From JAYQPQ01 sp038145405 (GTDB lineage: Bacteria; Pseudomonadota; Gammaproteobacteria; Pseudomonadales; GM7GCV1), in the NCBI GenBank assembly GCA_038145405.1, contig JAYQPQ010000055.1, positions 1 through 11,870 on the forward strand: DNA of 11,870 nt, read 5' to 3'. Of the stretch, positions 1 through 6,938 are shown one piece after another (position 1 is the stretch's first letter; every line of letters starts with the position of its first letter). The notes beneath the pieces were generated by a model. It searched no databases, was not told the origin of the DNA, and worked only from the letters and a program-made list of their open reading frames with translations. The position numbers and the translations under genes are program-made.

Positions 1-1
1 T

Positions 2-1084
2 TGTGGCTACTTGGTGCGGTTCTACTATGCCCCCCAAGATGACGCACCCACCCTGTTGATTCACGGCACCGCCGACGACCAGGTGTCTACGCTGGAGAGC
101 CAGGAGCTGGTATCTGCGCTCAAAGTCGCTGGAGTGGTAACACGTTTGGACATGCCCATGGCTGTAGGGCACGATCGTGGTGAACTGCTTGCCCCCGCCA
201 TCTGGCAGGGCGTGGTGGCATATATCGAACAGCAGTTACTGGGCCAGCAGTCCGGTGGCGGTTTGTCGCGCTTTGTCTCCACACCTCCTGCGACTTATAT
301 CGACCCGGTGGCGCTGGACTTTGGCGGCACGGAGTACGAGCTTTACCCCACCCTGGTTCGCGGTCCGGAAACCTTCGCCAGTTACCGCATTTACTTGCCG
401 CCGGGTTATGCGCAGAACCCGGACAAGCGCTACCCTGTGATCTACTTTATCCATGGCCGCAGCGTGGACTCCAAACGCTCGGTCGATGCCGGCTACGTGG
501 CGCGGGTAGATGCCGCCATTCGCAGCGGTGTCATGCCACCAGCTATCGTGGTATTGCCCCAGGGATTGAATCGCGGCTGGTACCTGGATACCGAAGACGG
601 CGAGCGCGTCATGGAGTCGGTGCTCATCCGCGATCTGATCCCCTACATCGATGCACGCTACCGCACCGTTGCTACGCGTGAAGCGCGCGTAATTGAAGGG
701 CATTCCATGGGCGGCTATGGCGCCCTGCACCTGGCGTTCAAATACCCGCAGCTGTTCGCTGCGGTGACGGGTAATTCCGCCGCACTGATCGAGGAAGTCA
801 CCGATGGGGTTGGCAGCCAAGCCTTCTGGGAGTCCCAGCATCCGGCCACCCTGGCGCGCCAGAACCTCGCCGCCGTCAGCCAGATGAACATCCGCATTAT
901 CGTCGGCACCGAAGACGGCCTCATCGTGGGTTGCGAAAAGCTGGCCAATGACCTCACTGCTATGGGGATCACCAACAGCTTTATCCCCGTCGCTGGTTCG
1001 CCACACAATATCGACCAGCTGCTGCAGTACGAAGATTTCGACCGCATGGCCATTTACGGCGAGTTGTTCCAGAACTTCCGCTGA
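2..1084 (+). CDS. Two-domain alpha/beta-hydrolase / esterase (5' end outside window)
   Basis: The frame is open from the first full codon at base 2, so this is the 3' part of a longer gene; the TTG at 11 is not a convincing start. The first ~80 codons look like the end of an alpha/beta-hydrolase domain: an IHGTADDQV stretch (62-85) with the usual acid position, and a GHD histidine at 170-172. Its nucleophile would lie upstream. A linker leads to a second, complete domain resembling the esterase D/putative esterase family (RIYLPPGY, VIYFIHG, then the nucleophile elbow GHSMGG with Ser at 704-706). The acid is probably the Asp at 914-916 (GTEDG) and the base the His at 1004-1006 (SPHN). It therefore looks like a hydrolase with two catalytic domains, acting on ester or peptide bonds of unknown substrate. 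A terminator follows directly. The fold assignment is firm; substrate and location are unknown because the N-terminus is missing. Confidence 0.85.
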   Translation, partial: CGYLVRFYYAPQDDAPTLLIHGTADDQVSTLESQELVSALKVAGVVTRLDMPMAVGHDRGELLAPAIWQGVVAYIEQQLLGQQSGGGLSRFVSTPPATYIDPVALDFGGTEYELYPTLVRGPETFASYRIYLPPGYAQNPDKRYPVIYFIHGRSVDSKRSVDAGYVARVDAAIRSGVMPPAIVVLPQGLNRGWYLDTEDGERVMESVLIRDLIPYIDARYRTVATREARVIEGHSMGGYGALHLAFKYPQLFAAVTGNSAALIEEVTDGVGSQAFWESQHPATLARQNLAAVSQMNIRIIVGTEDGLIVGCEKLANDLTAMGITNSFIPVAGSPHNIDQLLQYEDFDRMAIYGELFQNFR

Positions 1085-1108
1085 CCGCCTGCTGGCAAAG
1101 CCTATTGA

Positions 1109-1138
1109 GCGACCGGCCCCTGTGGCCGGTTCGCTTTT
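1109..1138 (+). terminator. Rho-independent terminator after the hydrolase gene
   Basis: A GC-rich stem, GCGACCGGCC (1109-1118) against GGCCGGTTCGC (1124-1134), pairs with one bulged A around a 5-base loop and is followed by TTTT. It lies 24 bases after the hydrolase stop codon and separates that gene from rlmD. Confidence 0.8.
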
Positions 1139-1143
1139 ATAAT
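1138..1143 (+). promoter_or_regulatory. Possible -10 box of the rlmD promoter
   Basis: A perfect TATAAT begins in the last T of the terminator tract, 23 bases before the rlmD ATG. No recognisable -35 box lies 16-18 bases upstream, because that space is the terminator stem, and there is no TGn extension. The site is plausible by position only; transcription would start around 1150 and leave a very short leader. Confidence 0.3.
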
Positions 1144-1166
1144 GGGCGTAAATATTGGTAGTTCGC

Positions 1167-2456
1167 ATGTCTGCACCTGCTCCCGTCTCTCTGGAAATTC
1201 ACGATCTCAGCCACGATGGGCGCGGCGTCGGCCGCACACCTGAAGGCAAGGCCTGCTTTGTTGCCGGTGCCCTGCCGGGTGAACAGGTGCGTTGGCAGCA
1301 AACCCAGAGTAAGCGTTCCTACGTCGAAGGTCTGGCCAAGGAAATCCTGCGTGTTTCAGCGGAGCGCGTTGTTCCGCGTTGCGCCCACTACAGTCAGTGC
1401 GGGGGTTGCGAGCTGCAGCATCTCGCACCGGCCGCACAGCTTGCCTGGAAGGAACAGCAGCTGCGTAAAACCCTGGAGCGCGCCGATCTGACGCCTCGCG
1501 AGTGGATGCCAGCGCTGGCAGGCGACCCTTGGCATTACCGGGGTCGCACCCGTCTGGCACTGGACTACGGCAAACAAGGCCTGCGCCTGGGCTATCGCGC
1601 GCGGGGTTCGAGCCAGGTCGTCCCCATCGCGCATTGCGATGTGCTGGATGAACGACTGAATGCGCTGCTCGAGCCGCTATCCCGGGTCGCCGAGCAGCTC
1701 AAACCCCTGGGCCTGGACCAGATAGAACTGTCCGCCGCCGAGCAGGATCTGGCAGCGTGCTTTTATCTCAAGCGTGTTTTGGATGAAGTGACCCTGGCGC
1801 CAATCGCGGCCTCTCTGGAATCGATTCAGCTTTGGCAGAAGCTGCCAGGCAAGCCACCACTGGCGCTGGCGGCTTACCCTTCGCTGCAGACCGAGCTCGG
1901 CCAGGGGCTTCGTATGGCCTTTGTGCCGGGCCAGTTTGTGCAGGTCAATGCAGAACTGAATCGAGCCATGGTGCAGCAGGCGCTGGACTGGCTGGAGCCC
2001 GAGTTTGCGCAACGGGCACTCGATTTGTTCTGCGGCAGTGGCAACTTCAGTCTGCCGCTGGCAACTCGCTGCCAGTCGGTGGTGGGAGTGGAAGGTATTG
2101 CCACGCTCTGTGAGCAGGGCCGGGATAATGCGCGAGACAATGGACTGAAAAACGTGGAATTTCGGGTGGCCAACCTGGCTGCTGAATCTCCCCTGGGTCG
2201 CTTAGCCAAGGAGCCCTATGATCTGGTGCTGCTCGACCCGCCGCGCGAGGGCGCGGCGGAAGTGATGCCCGGACTGAAGCGCCTGGCGCCGCAGAAAATT
2301 CTCTATGTGTCCTGTCACCCAGCCGCCATGGTGCGCGACTTGGCTATACTGATGCCGGACTATCGTCTCGAGCGCGTGGGGGCCATGGACATGTTTCCCC
2401 ACACCACCCATTTAGAGGCCATGGCCCTGTTGGTGCGCAAGGCTTCGCGCCTTTAG
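1167..2456 (+). CDS. rlmD: 23S rRNA (uracil-1939-C5)-methyltransferase RlmD
   Basis: This is the RlmD (RumA) enzyme, which uses SAM to methylate C5 of U1939 in 23S rRNA. At 429 aa from the ATG at 1167 it is close to the E. coli length of 433. An N-terminal TRAM-type RNA-binding domain (about 8-62) precedes the [4Fe-4S] ligands Cys72, Cys78, Cys81 and probably Cys157. The SAM-binding motif is DLFCGSGNF from residue 286, followed by LLDPPREGA. The catalytic Cys383 sits in YVSCHPA, and the proton-abstracting Glu417 in HTTHLEAM. The family usually has Asn after the catalytic Cys (SCNP); here it is His384. A TTG at 1155 could add four residues; neither start has a strong Shine-Dalgarno sequence, and the ATG is preferred. 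The gene stands alone between a terminator and the convergent molybdenum-enzyme cluster. Confidence 0.96.
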   Translation: MSAPAPVSLEIHDLSHDGRGVGRTPEGKACFVAGALPGEQVRWQQTQSKRSYVEGLAKEILRVSAERVVPRCAHYSQCGGCELQHLAPAAQLAWKEQQLRKTLERADLTPREWMPALAGDPWHYRGRTRLALDYGKQGLRLGYRARGSSQVVPIAHCDVLDERLNALLEPLSRVAEQLKPLGLDQIELSAAEQDLAACFYLKRVLDEVTLAPIAASLESIQLWQKLPGKPPLALAAYPSLQTELGQGLRMAFVPGQFVQVNAELNRAMVQQALDWLEPEFAQRALDLFCGSGNFSLPLATRCQSVVGVEGIATLCEQGRDNARDNGLKNVEFRVANLAAESPLGRLAKEPYDLVLLDPPREGAAEVMPGLKRLAPQKILYVSCHPAAMVRDLAILMPDYRLERVGAMDMFPHTTHLEAMALLVRKASRL

Positions 2457-4708
2457 ACGCTGAAGCCCTCCTTGGAGAATGGCAGCGTGCGGATGCGATG
2501 GCCGGTGGCGGCATAAATGGCGTTGCATACCGCGGGAGCGAGCGGGGGAAATGCAGGCTCTCCCAATCCGGTAGGTGAGTAGTCGCTCTGAATAAAGTGC
2601 GCTTCGATAACCGGTGGTGCACTGGCCATTCGCAGCAGGGGGTAATTGTGGAAGTTGGTCTGCTGGGCGGCTCCGTTTTCGAATGTGATTTCCAGACCCG
2701 CAAGCGTGCTCAACGCGTCGACCACACAGCCCTGGACCTGGTTCTCGGCGCCGCTCAGGTTGACGATCGGGCCGACATCGGCAGCAACCACAACTCTGTG
2801 CACCGTCACTTTGCGGTTGGCATCGACTGACACCTCGGCAACCTGCGCAACATAGCCGGCATGGGAGAAATGAAAAGCCAATCCTAGCGCGCGGCCGGCG
2901 GGCTGCGGGGCGCCCCATCCAGCCCTCTCTGTAGCCAGATTAATGACGTCGATGGCGCGACCCGTATTCAGGGAGGAGGCGTTGCCGGGGTTGAGCCAGC
3001 GTCGCTCGCCCATCACCTCGAGTAGGAAGTCGCGATGATCGCGACCGGCCGCTACCGCCAGTTCGTGCAGGAAGCTCTGAATCACCCAGGCAAAGGCGTT
3101 GGAGCCAGGCGCGCGCCACCACATACAGGGCGTACCCATATCCAGCGCAGTGCTGGTGACCCGCACGTTGTCGAGGTTCAGCGCCGGGAATTCCGAAGCC
3201 GATAAGGTGCCGCCGGCGACAGATCGCCCCTGAAAATTAAAGGTAACGAAGTGATTCTGCCAGGCTGACAAGCGGCCCCGGGCATCCACGGCACCCTTCA
3301 TGGCATGGAATCCACCCGGTCGGAAGTGATCGCTCTGCATATCCTCTTCGCGCGTCCAGGTCAGCTTGACCGGTGCGTTGACCCGCTGAGCGATGGCAGC
3401 TGCCTCACACACGTAGTCGTTGATCAGACGGCGGCCAAAGCCACCGCCGACGCGCGTCTGGTGCAGGGTAACGGAGGCCGCCGGAATGCCGGTGACGGCT
3501 TCGACCGAACCGATATCGGGTCGCTGGGTGGGGGCCCAGATTTCCATGCGGCCATCGCGGTACCAGGCCGTGCAGTTTTGCGGCTCCAGCGGCGCGTGCG
3601 ACAGATAGGGATAGGTGTAGAGCCCCTCGGCAGTAGCACGCGCACTGGCAAAGGCAGCATCCACTGCGCCTTTTTCTACCACCACTTCCTGGCCCTGCTG
3701 CACGGCGAGGCGCTGTGCTTGCGCCTGACTTTCCGACCAGCTCAGCGTTGAAGCGCTGGAGCTATCCCATTCCACCCGCAGCTCGCGGCGGGCGCGAATG
3801 ACAGACCAGGTGGACTCGCCAACGATGGCCACGCCCGACCTGAGCTGGGTGGCGTTGCCGCGCGCTTCCAGAATAAAAGCATCGCGTATCCCCGGCATTT
3901 GCCGAATCGCCTCCAGGTTGGCGCTGCGCGCTACTCCACCGAACTGCGGACTGCGTACATAGGAGGCATAGAGCATGCCCGGCAGTTGCTGATCAATACC
4001 AAAGAGGGGCTTGCCGGTAACCAGATCCAGATTATCTACGCCGGTGATGCGTTGTCCCAGCAGGCGATACTCGCTGCGATCTTTCAACCGAATCTCGGTA
4101 GGCAGCTCCATGTTGGCGGCCGCCGCAGCCAGTTCACCGTAGCTCAGTGACTCACCGTTAGCGTTGATCACGGCGCTATTTTCCGTGCGCAAACTGGCCG
4201 GGCTCACATTCCAGCGTTGTGCAGCGGCTGCAACCAGCAGAGCGCGCGCTGCTGCGCCGGCCTGACGCAAGGGATCCCAGGTGGAGGGAACCGAGCGCGA
4301 TCCTCCAGCCGACTGGCTACCGTAAACCCGATCGATGGGCGCCTGTTCCACCACCACGTCGTCCCAGCGGGCATCCAGCTCTTCGGCGATCACCATGGGC
4401 AGCGCAGTTTTCACACCCTGGCCGATTTCCGGGTTCACGGCATAGATATAAATTTTTCCATCGGGAGAAACTCGCACAAAGGCGTTCAGCTGCGCCAGGC
4501 CGCCGTTGGTGCCCGACTGGGCAAAGCCCTGGGGCGAGAAACTGATGGCCAATGCCAGTCCGCCGCCCGCCACGCCGGTCAGTTTGAGGAAGCTGCGGCG
4601 GCTCAGGCTCGATGAGGGCATGCGGGAAACCATGGTTTCGGTCTCGGCGAAGAGCTCGGCCAGCATGGGATCGATCAACCCGGAGGTGTATTGCGTCTGG
4701 GTGCTCAT
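2453..4708 (-). CDS. Molybdopterin-binding subunit of xanthine dehydrogenase-family oxidoreductase (IorB-like), Tat-exported
   Basis: This 751-aa protein is the catalytic subunit of a molybdenum hydroxylase of the isoquinoline 1-oxidoreductase beta/aldehyde oxidoreductase type. It would hydroxylate an aldehyde or N-heterocycle using water and pass electrons to the [2Fe-2S] subunit. Visible motifs are the twin-arginine signal LSRRSFLKLTG (Arg37-Arg38) with a hydrophobic stretch ending in FAQ near residue 64; GQGVKTA (96-102); SAGGSRSV; the cofactor-binding GGGFGRR (421-427); and GLGEP with the expected catalytic Glu717. The start at 4708 is chosen because its ATG overlaps the small-subunit stop in ATGA, implying translational coupling. 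This leaves an unusually long 34-residue lead before the Tat motif, and Met26 or Met30 would give a more canonical signal. The stop overlaps that of convergent rlmD. No cytochrome c or other electron-acceptor gene is adjacent. Family is confident; substrate cannot be told. Confidence 0.93.
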   Translation of the reverse strand: MSTQTQYTSGLIDPMLAELFAETETMVSRMPSSSLSRRSFLKLTGVAGGGLALAISFSPQGFAQSGTNGGLAQLNAFVRVSPDGKIYIYAVNPEIGQGVKTALPMVIAEELDARWDDVVVEQAPIDRVYGSQSAGGSRSVPSTWDPLRQAGAAARALLVAAAAQRWNVSPASLRTENSAVINANGESLSYGELAAAAANMELPTEIRLKDRSEYRLLGQRITGVDNLDLVTGKPLFGIDQQLPGMLYASYVRSPQFGGVARSANLEAIRQMPGIRDAFILEARGNATQLRSGVAIVGESTWSVIRARRELRVEWDSSSASTLSWSESQAQAQRLAVQQGQEVVVEKGAVDAAFASARATAEGLYTYPYLSHAPLEPQNCTAWYRDGRMEIWAPTQRPDIGSVEAVTGIPAASVTLHQTRVGGGFGRRLINDYVCEAAAIAQRVNAPVKLTWTREEDMQSDHFRPGGFHAMKGAVDARGRLSAWQNHFVTFNFQGRSVAGGTLSASEFPALNLDNVRVTSTALDMGTPCMWWRAPGSNAFAWVIQSFLHELAVAAGRDHRDFLLEVMGERRWLNPGNASSLNTGRAIDVINLATERAGWGAPQPAGRALGLAFHFSHAGYVAQVAEVSVDANRKVTVHRVVVAADVGPIVNLSGAENQVQGCVVDALSTLAGLEITFENGAAQQTNFHNYPLLRMASAPPVIEAHFIQSDYSPTGLGEPAFPPLAPAVCNAIYAATGHRIRTLPFSKEGFSV

Positions 4709-5181
4709 ACCGGCTCTCCGCGTTGTACAGCGGCTGCCGCGTGGATCGCCGCCCGGATACGGGTATAGGTGCCGCAGCGACACAGGTTGGTCATGGCAGC
4801 ATCAATATCCGCGTCCGAGGGGTTGGGATTGGCATTCAGCAGGGCGGTGGCCGCCATGATCTGTCCAGCCTGGCAGTAACCGCACTGGGGTACATCGTGA
4901 TCGATCCAGGCTTGCTGTACAGCAGTGAGCTGGCCACTCACGGCCAGACCCTCGATGGTGGTGATGTCGCGTCCGGCCGCCGCCGACACCGGATAGGAGC
5001 AGGATCGCATCGGCTGGCCATCAATATGCACCGTGCAGGCGCCGCACTGGCCGATGCCGCAGCCAAACTTGGTGCCGACCATGCCCAGGGTATCGCGCAA
5101 GACCCACAGCAGGGGTGTGGAGGGGTCGGGCACATTGACCGTGCGCTGCTGACCGTTGATGGTGAAGGTGAAATCAGGCAT
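4705..5181 (-). CDS. [2Fe-2S] iron-sulfur subunit of molybdenum oxidoreductase (IorA-like)
   Basis: This 158-aa protein is the electron-transfer subunit partnering the molybdopterin subunit encoded directly downstream. The N-terminal half is a plant-ferredoxin-type domain with cluster ligands Cys41, Cys46, Cys49 and Cys61 (CGIGQCGAC...C). The C-terminal half is the helical second [2Fe-2S] domain, with Cys100, Cys103, Cys134 and Cys136 (CGYC...CRC). All eight ligands are present and the length is normal for the family. It has no signal peptide, so in this family it is expected to leave the cytoplasm bound to the Tat-targeted large subunit. The ATG at 5181 has a good Shine-Dalgarno AAAGGA seven bases upstream. 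The stop overlaps the next start by four bases. A promoter with an overlapping dyad lies just upstream, so the two subunits can be expressed independently of xdhC-mocA. Confidence 0.96.
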   Translation of the reverse strand: MPDFTFTINGQQRTVNVPDPSTPLLWVLRDTLGMVGTKFGCGIGQCGACTVHIDGQPMRSCSYPVSAAAGRDITTIEGLAVSGQLTAVQQAWIDHDVPQCGYCQAGQIMAATALLNANPNPSDADIDAAMTNLCRCGTYTRIRAAIHAAAAVQRGEPV

Positions 5182-5188
5182 GGGTCGA

Positions 5189-5194
5189 TCCTTT
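5189..5194 (-). promoter_or_regulatory. Ribosome binding site of the [2Fe-2S] subunit
   Basis: On the minus strand AAAGGA ends seven bases before the ATG at 5181. It fixes that start and suggests strong initiation for the coupled subunit pair. Confidence 0.7.
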
Positions 5195-5211
5195 GAAGGG
5201 TCGTTGTTTGC

Positions 5212-5231
5212 GCTCTGTTCTAGTTCAGAGC
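5212..5231. promoter_or_regulatory. 20-bp imperfect palindrome over the -10 box (candidate operator)
   Basis: The arms GCTCTG and CAGAGC pair perfectly around a centre containing CTAG, forming a dyad of 20 bases. It covers the whole -10 box and part of the spacer of the predicted promoter. There is no T-tract, so it is not a terminator for mocA. Position and symmetry suit a dimeric repressor; no regulator gene is visible in the window, and the binding protein is unknown. Confidence 0.5.
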
Positions 5232-5245
5232 AGGGCGGAAGTCAA
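5217..5245 (-). promoter_or_regulatory. Sigma70-type promoter of the oxidoreductase subunit genes
   Basis: Read on the minus strand, a -35 box TTGACT (5245-5240, five of six to consensus) is followed after exactly 17 bases by a -10 box TAGAAC (5222-5217, four of six). Transcription would start near 5210, giving a leader of about 30 bases that contains the Shine-Dalgarno sequence. It lies in the only sizeable gap of the cluster, 94 bases between mocA and the small subunit. Confidence 0.6.
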
Positions 5246-5275
5246 ATTCAACCGCATTAATTCCGCGCGACCGGG

Positions 5276-5851
5276 TTACCACGGCAGCCTGTCTAGGTCA
5301 TGAGGGCAATCGATATCCACCGCGGCTTCGGCCAGATCAACCACCTGCAATTTCGCGGCCTGATCCTGTAGCAGAGCTTTGGCTCCCCGGTCGCCGCGCA
5401 GACCCACCAGATCGGGAAAAAAAGAACGCGGAAAAATCGCCGGAATACCCAGGGTGTCCTGGTATTGCGCACAGCAAATTTGCTGCGGAGCCGCGCGCCA
5501 CCGATCCACTATGGCCGCCAGTTGGTCGGTACCCACCAAGGGCTGATCACCCGCCAGCAGCAGCACCGCATCATAGTTCCCCTGCAGGCGAGTGATGACG
5601 GCGCGGATGGAGGCGCTTATGCCCTCAGACCAGTCCGCAACCGGAATCACCTCGACTGACGACAGATCCAGCCGGTCGCGTATGTCCGCCTGATGTGCAC
5701 CCAGGGCAACAAAGACATCAGGGCCGACCCGACAGCACTGGTCGATTGCGCGCTGTAGCATGGGCTGATTCTGGATAAGTGCGAGCTGCTTGGCGGCGCC
5801 AAAGCGCGTCGCAGCACCGGCCGCTAGAACCGCCAGCGCCAGCGATTTCAT
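5276..5851 (-). CDS. mocA: Molybdenum cofactor cytidylyltransferase-like NTP transferase (MocA family)
   Basis: At 191 aa this matches the length of MocA, which transfers CMP from CTP to molybdopterin-Mo to make the molybdopterin cytosine dinucleotide used by xanthine-oxidase-family enzymes. The N-terminal nucleotide-binding signature LAAGAATRFGAAKQL (9-23) is clear, with Lys21 in the usual place. It is followed by LLLAGDQP, the expected metal-binding Asp region, and GIPAIFPRSFFP...LRGDRGAKALL, typical of this family rather than of MobA. The start at 5851 is chosen because its ATG overlaps the xdhC stop as ATGA; the same frame stays open upstream, but only as a shadow of xdhC. It sits between the maturation factor and the apoenzyme genes, so it most likely supplies the cofactor for that enzyme. 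MobA-type GMP transfer is the alternative, judged less likely from context. Confidence 0.88.
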   Translation of the reverse strand: MKSLALAVLAAGAATRFGAAKQLALIQNQPMLQRAIDQCCRVGPDVFVALGAHQADIRDRLDLSSVEVIPVADWSEGISASIRAVITRLQGNYDAVLLLAGDQPLVGTDQLAAIVDRWRAAPQQICCAQYQDTLGIPAIFPRSFFPDLVGLRGDRGAKALLQDQAAKLQVVDLAEAAVDIDCPHDLDRLPW

Positions 5852-6897
5852 CGGGAGCGCCCTGTTTCCTGCGCAAAGAGCACCTGATGGCATTGAGCCA
5901 GGGTAGAAAGCGCCACGGTCTCCGGCATATCGCCACCGATAGCAAACCCCATAGGCCCGTGCAGAATATTCAGAAGGGGTGCATCGGCAGCAATTCCTGC
6001 GAGCTTCAGTGCCTCGTTGCGTCGATCGACCGGCCCCAGAATGCCGAGATATCGCAGGGATTCGCAGCTGCTCAAACGCGCGAGCCAAGCAGCATCCAGG
6101 CGCAAATTGTGGCTCATCAGAATGGCTGCATCGGCATCAATTTCCTCAGCCTCCTCGGGGCGCTGGCGCAATATTTTCTGGACGGCGGGGAAGTCCGCAG
6201 CCTTTGCATAGGCCGGGCGATGATCCGCCAGGGTGACCAGCCAACCCAGCGACGCCGCCAGATTAGCCATGGGGCGGGCATCAATGCCACCCCCGCAAAT
6301 CCAGAGTCTGACTGCGTGAGCGTGGCGATTGAGCGACCAAACACGTCTGCCGTCTTGCACCACCTGGTGCGCTTTGTCCGTCAGCGGAATCGCCGGTAGC
6401 TCGGCACCCTGATTCGACATGAGGAGTTTGCCTGCTTCATCCAGCAGAGCCAGTGCGTTGAGGTCTTCAGTTCTGCTGCTGCGAAAGCACTGCAGCAAAT
6501 AGCTAGTGCGGCCGGATGTCATGCGCTCCAGAAGGGTCAGCAGCAGCTGGCGTGATTCCGCTCGCAGAGGTTGCACCAACACTTCCACGCGGCCATTGCA
6601 GCCCAGGCCCAGCTCGGTTGCGATATTGCCTTCCTCGGTGCTGTCGTAGAGCAAACAGCGCGGTTCGTTGAAGGCGAGCACCTTGCGCGCATTCAGACGA
6701 ATATCAGCCTCAAGGCAGCCGCCACTCACCAGGCCCATGCTTTCTCCCGATTCGCTGACAAACATCATGGCGCCGGGTCGACGATAGCTGGAGCGCTCCT
6801 TGGTGACGATGGTTGCCATGACCCAATCTAACGAGGGGATATCGCGCAATTGAGTCAGGAGATGCACTAGTGCGCTGCCGCCTTGCATGCCGGCCAT
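5848..6897 (-). CDS. xdhC: XdhC-family molybdenum cofactor insertion/maturation protein
   Basis: XdhC/CoxI/PaoD proteins bind the molybdenum cofactor, help its sulfuration and insert it into xanthine-oxidase-family enzymes in the cytoplasm. The N-terminal XdhC/CoxI domain shows VTKERSSYRRPGAMM and the hallmark VSGGCLEADI with the conserved Cys. The C-terminal Rossmann domain has WICGGGIDARPMA, LADHRPAYA, a MSHNLRLD segment, LGILGPVDRR and a final HGPMGFAIGG. From the ATG at 6897 it is 349 aa, of normal length. The start is uncertain: ATGs at 6897 and 6888 lie close together with no strong Shine-Dalgarno sequence, and the 6984 ATG would overlap the preceding gene by 46 bases. It follows the methyltransferase after about 41 bases and is coupled to mocA by a four-base overlap. 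Confidence 0.93.
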   Translation of the reverse strand: MAGMQGGSALVHLLTQLRDIPSLDWVMATIVTKERSSYRRPGAMMFVSESGESMGLVSGGCLEADIRLNARKVLAFNEPRCLLYDSTEEGNIATELGLGCNGRVEVLVQPLRAESRQLLLTLLERMTSGRTSYLLQCFRSSRTEDLNALALLDEAGKLLMSNQGAELPAIPLTDKAHQVVQDGRRVWSLNRHAHAVRLWICGGGIDARPMANLAASLGWLVTLADHRPAYAKAADFPAVQKILRQRPEEAEEIDADAAILMSHNLRLDAAWLARLSSCESLRYLGILGPVDRRNEALKLAGIAADAPLLNILHGPMGFAIGGDMPETVALSTLAQCHQVLFAQETGRSR

Positions 6898-6938
6898 ATG
6901 TGCAGTTGCCGCAAGCGGGGTTTGACCCACGGGGTAGC

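Noticed and set aside
236..1168. Long antisense open frame of 310 codons opposite the hydrolase gene
   Set aside because: It is a shadow of GC-rich codon bias: the plus-strand frame has clear catalytic motifs, while the antisense translation shows none and runs through the terminator.
3305..3751. Plus-strand open frame of 148 codons inside the molybdopterin subunit gene
   Set aside because: It lies wholly opposite a well-supported gene containing GGGFGRR and has no recognisable domain or ribosome binding site.
4709..4783. 25-residue extension upstream of the large subunit
   Set aside because: It is out-of-frame translation of the small-subunit end; the ATGA overlap gives a better start at 4708.
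5852..6088. N-terminal extension of the mocA frame
   Set aside because: The extra residues are the shifted-frame reading of xdhC, and MocA proteins begin a few residues before LAAG, which matches the coupled ATG at 5851.
6910..6935. Small GGGT/ACCC inverted repeat between the methyltransferase and xdhC
   Set aside because: The stem is only four bases and has no T-tract on the minus strand, so it is not a credible terminator.
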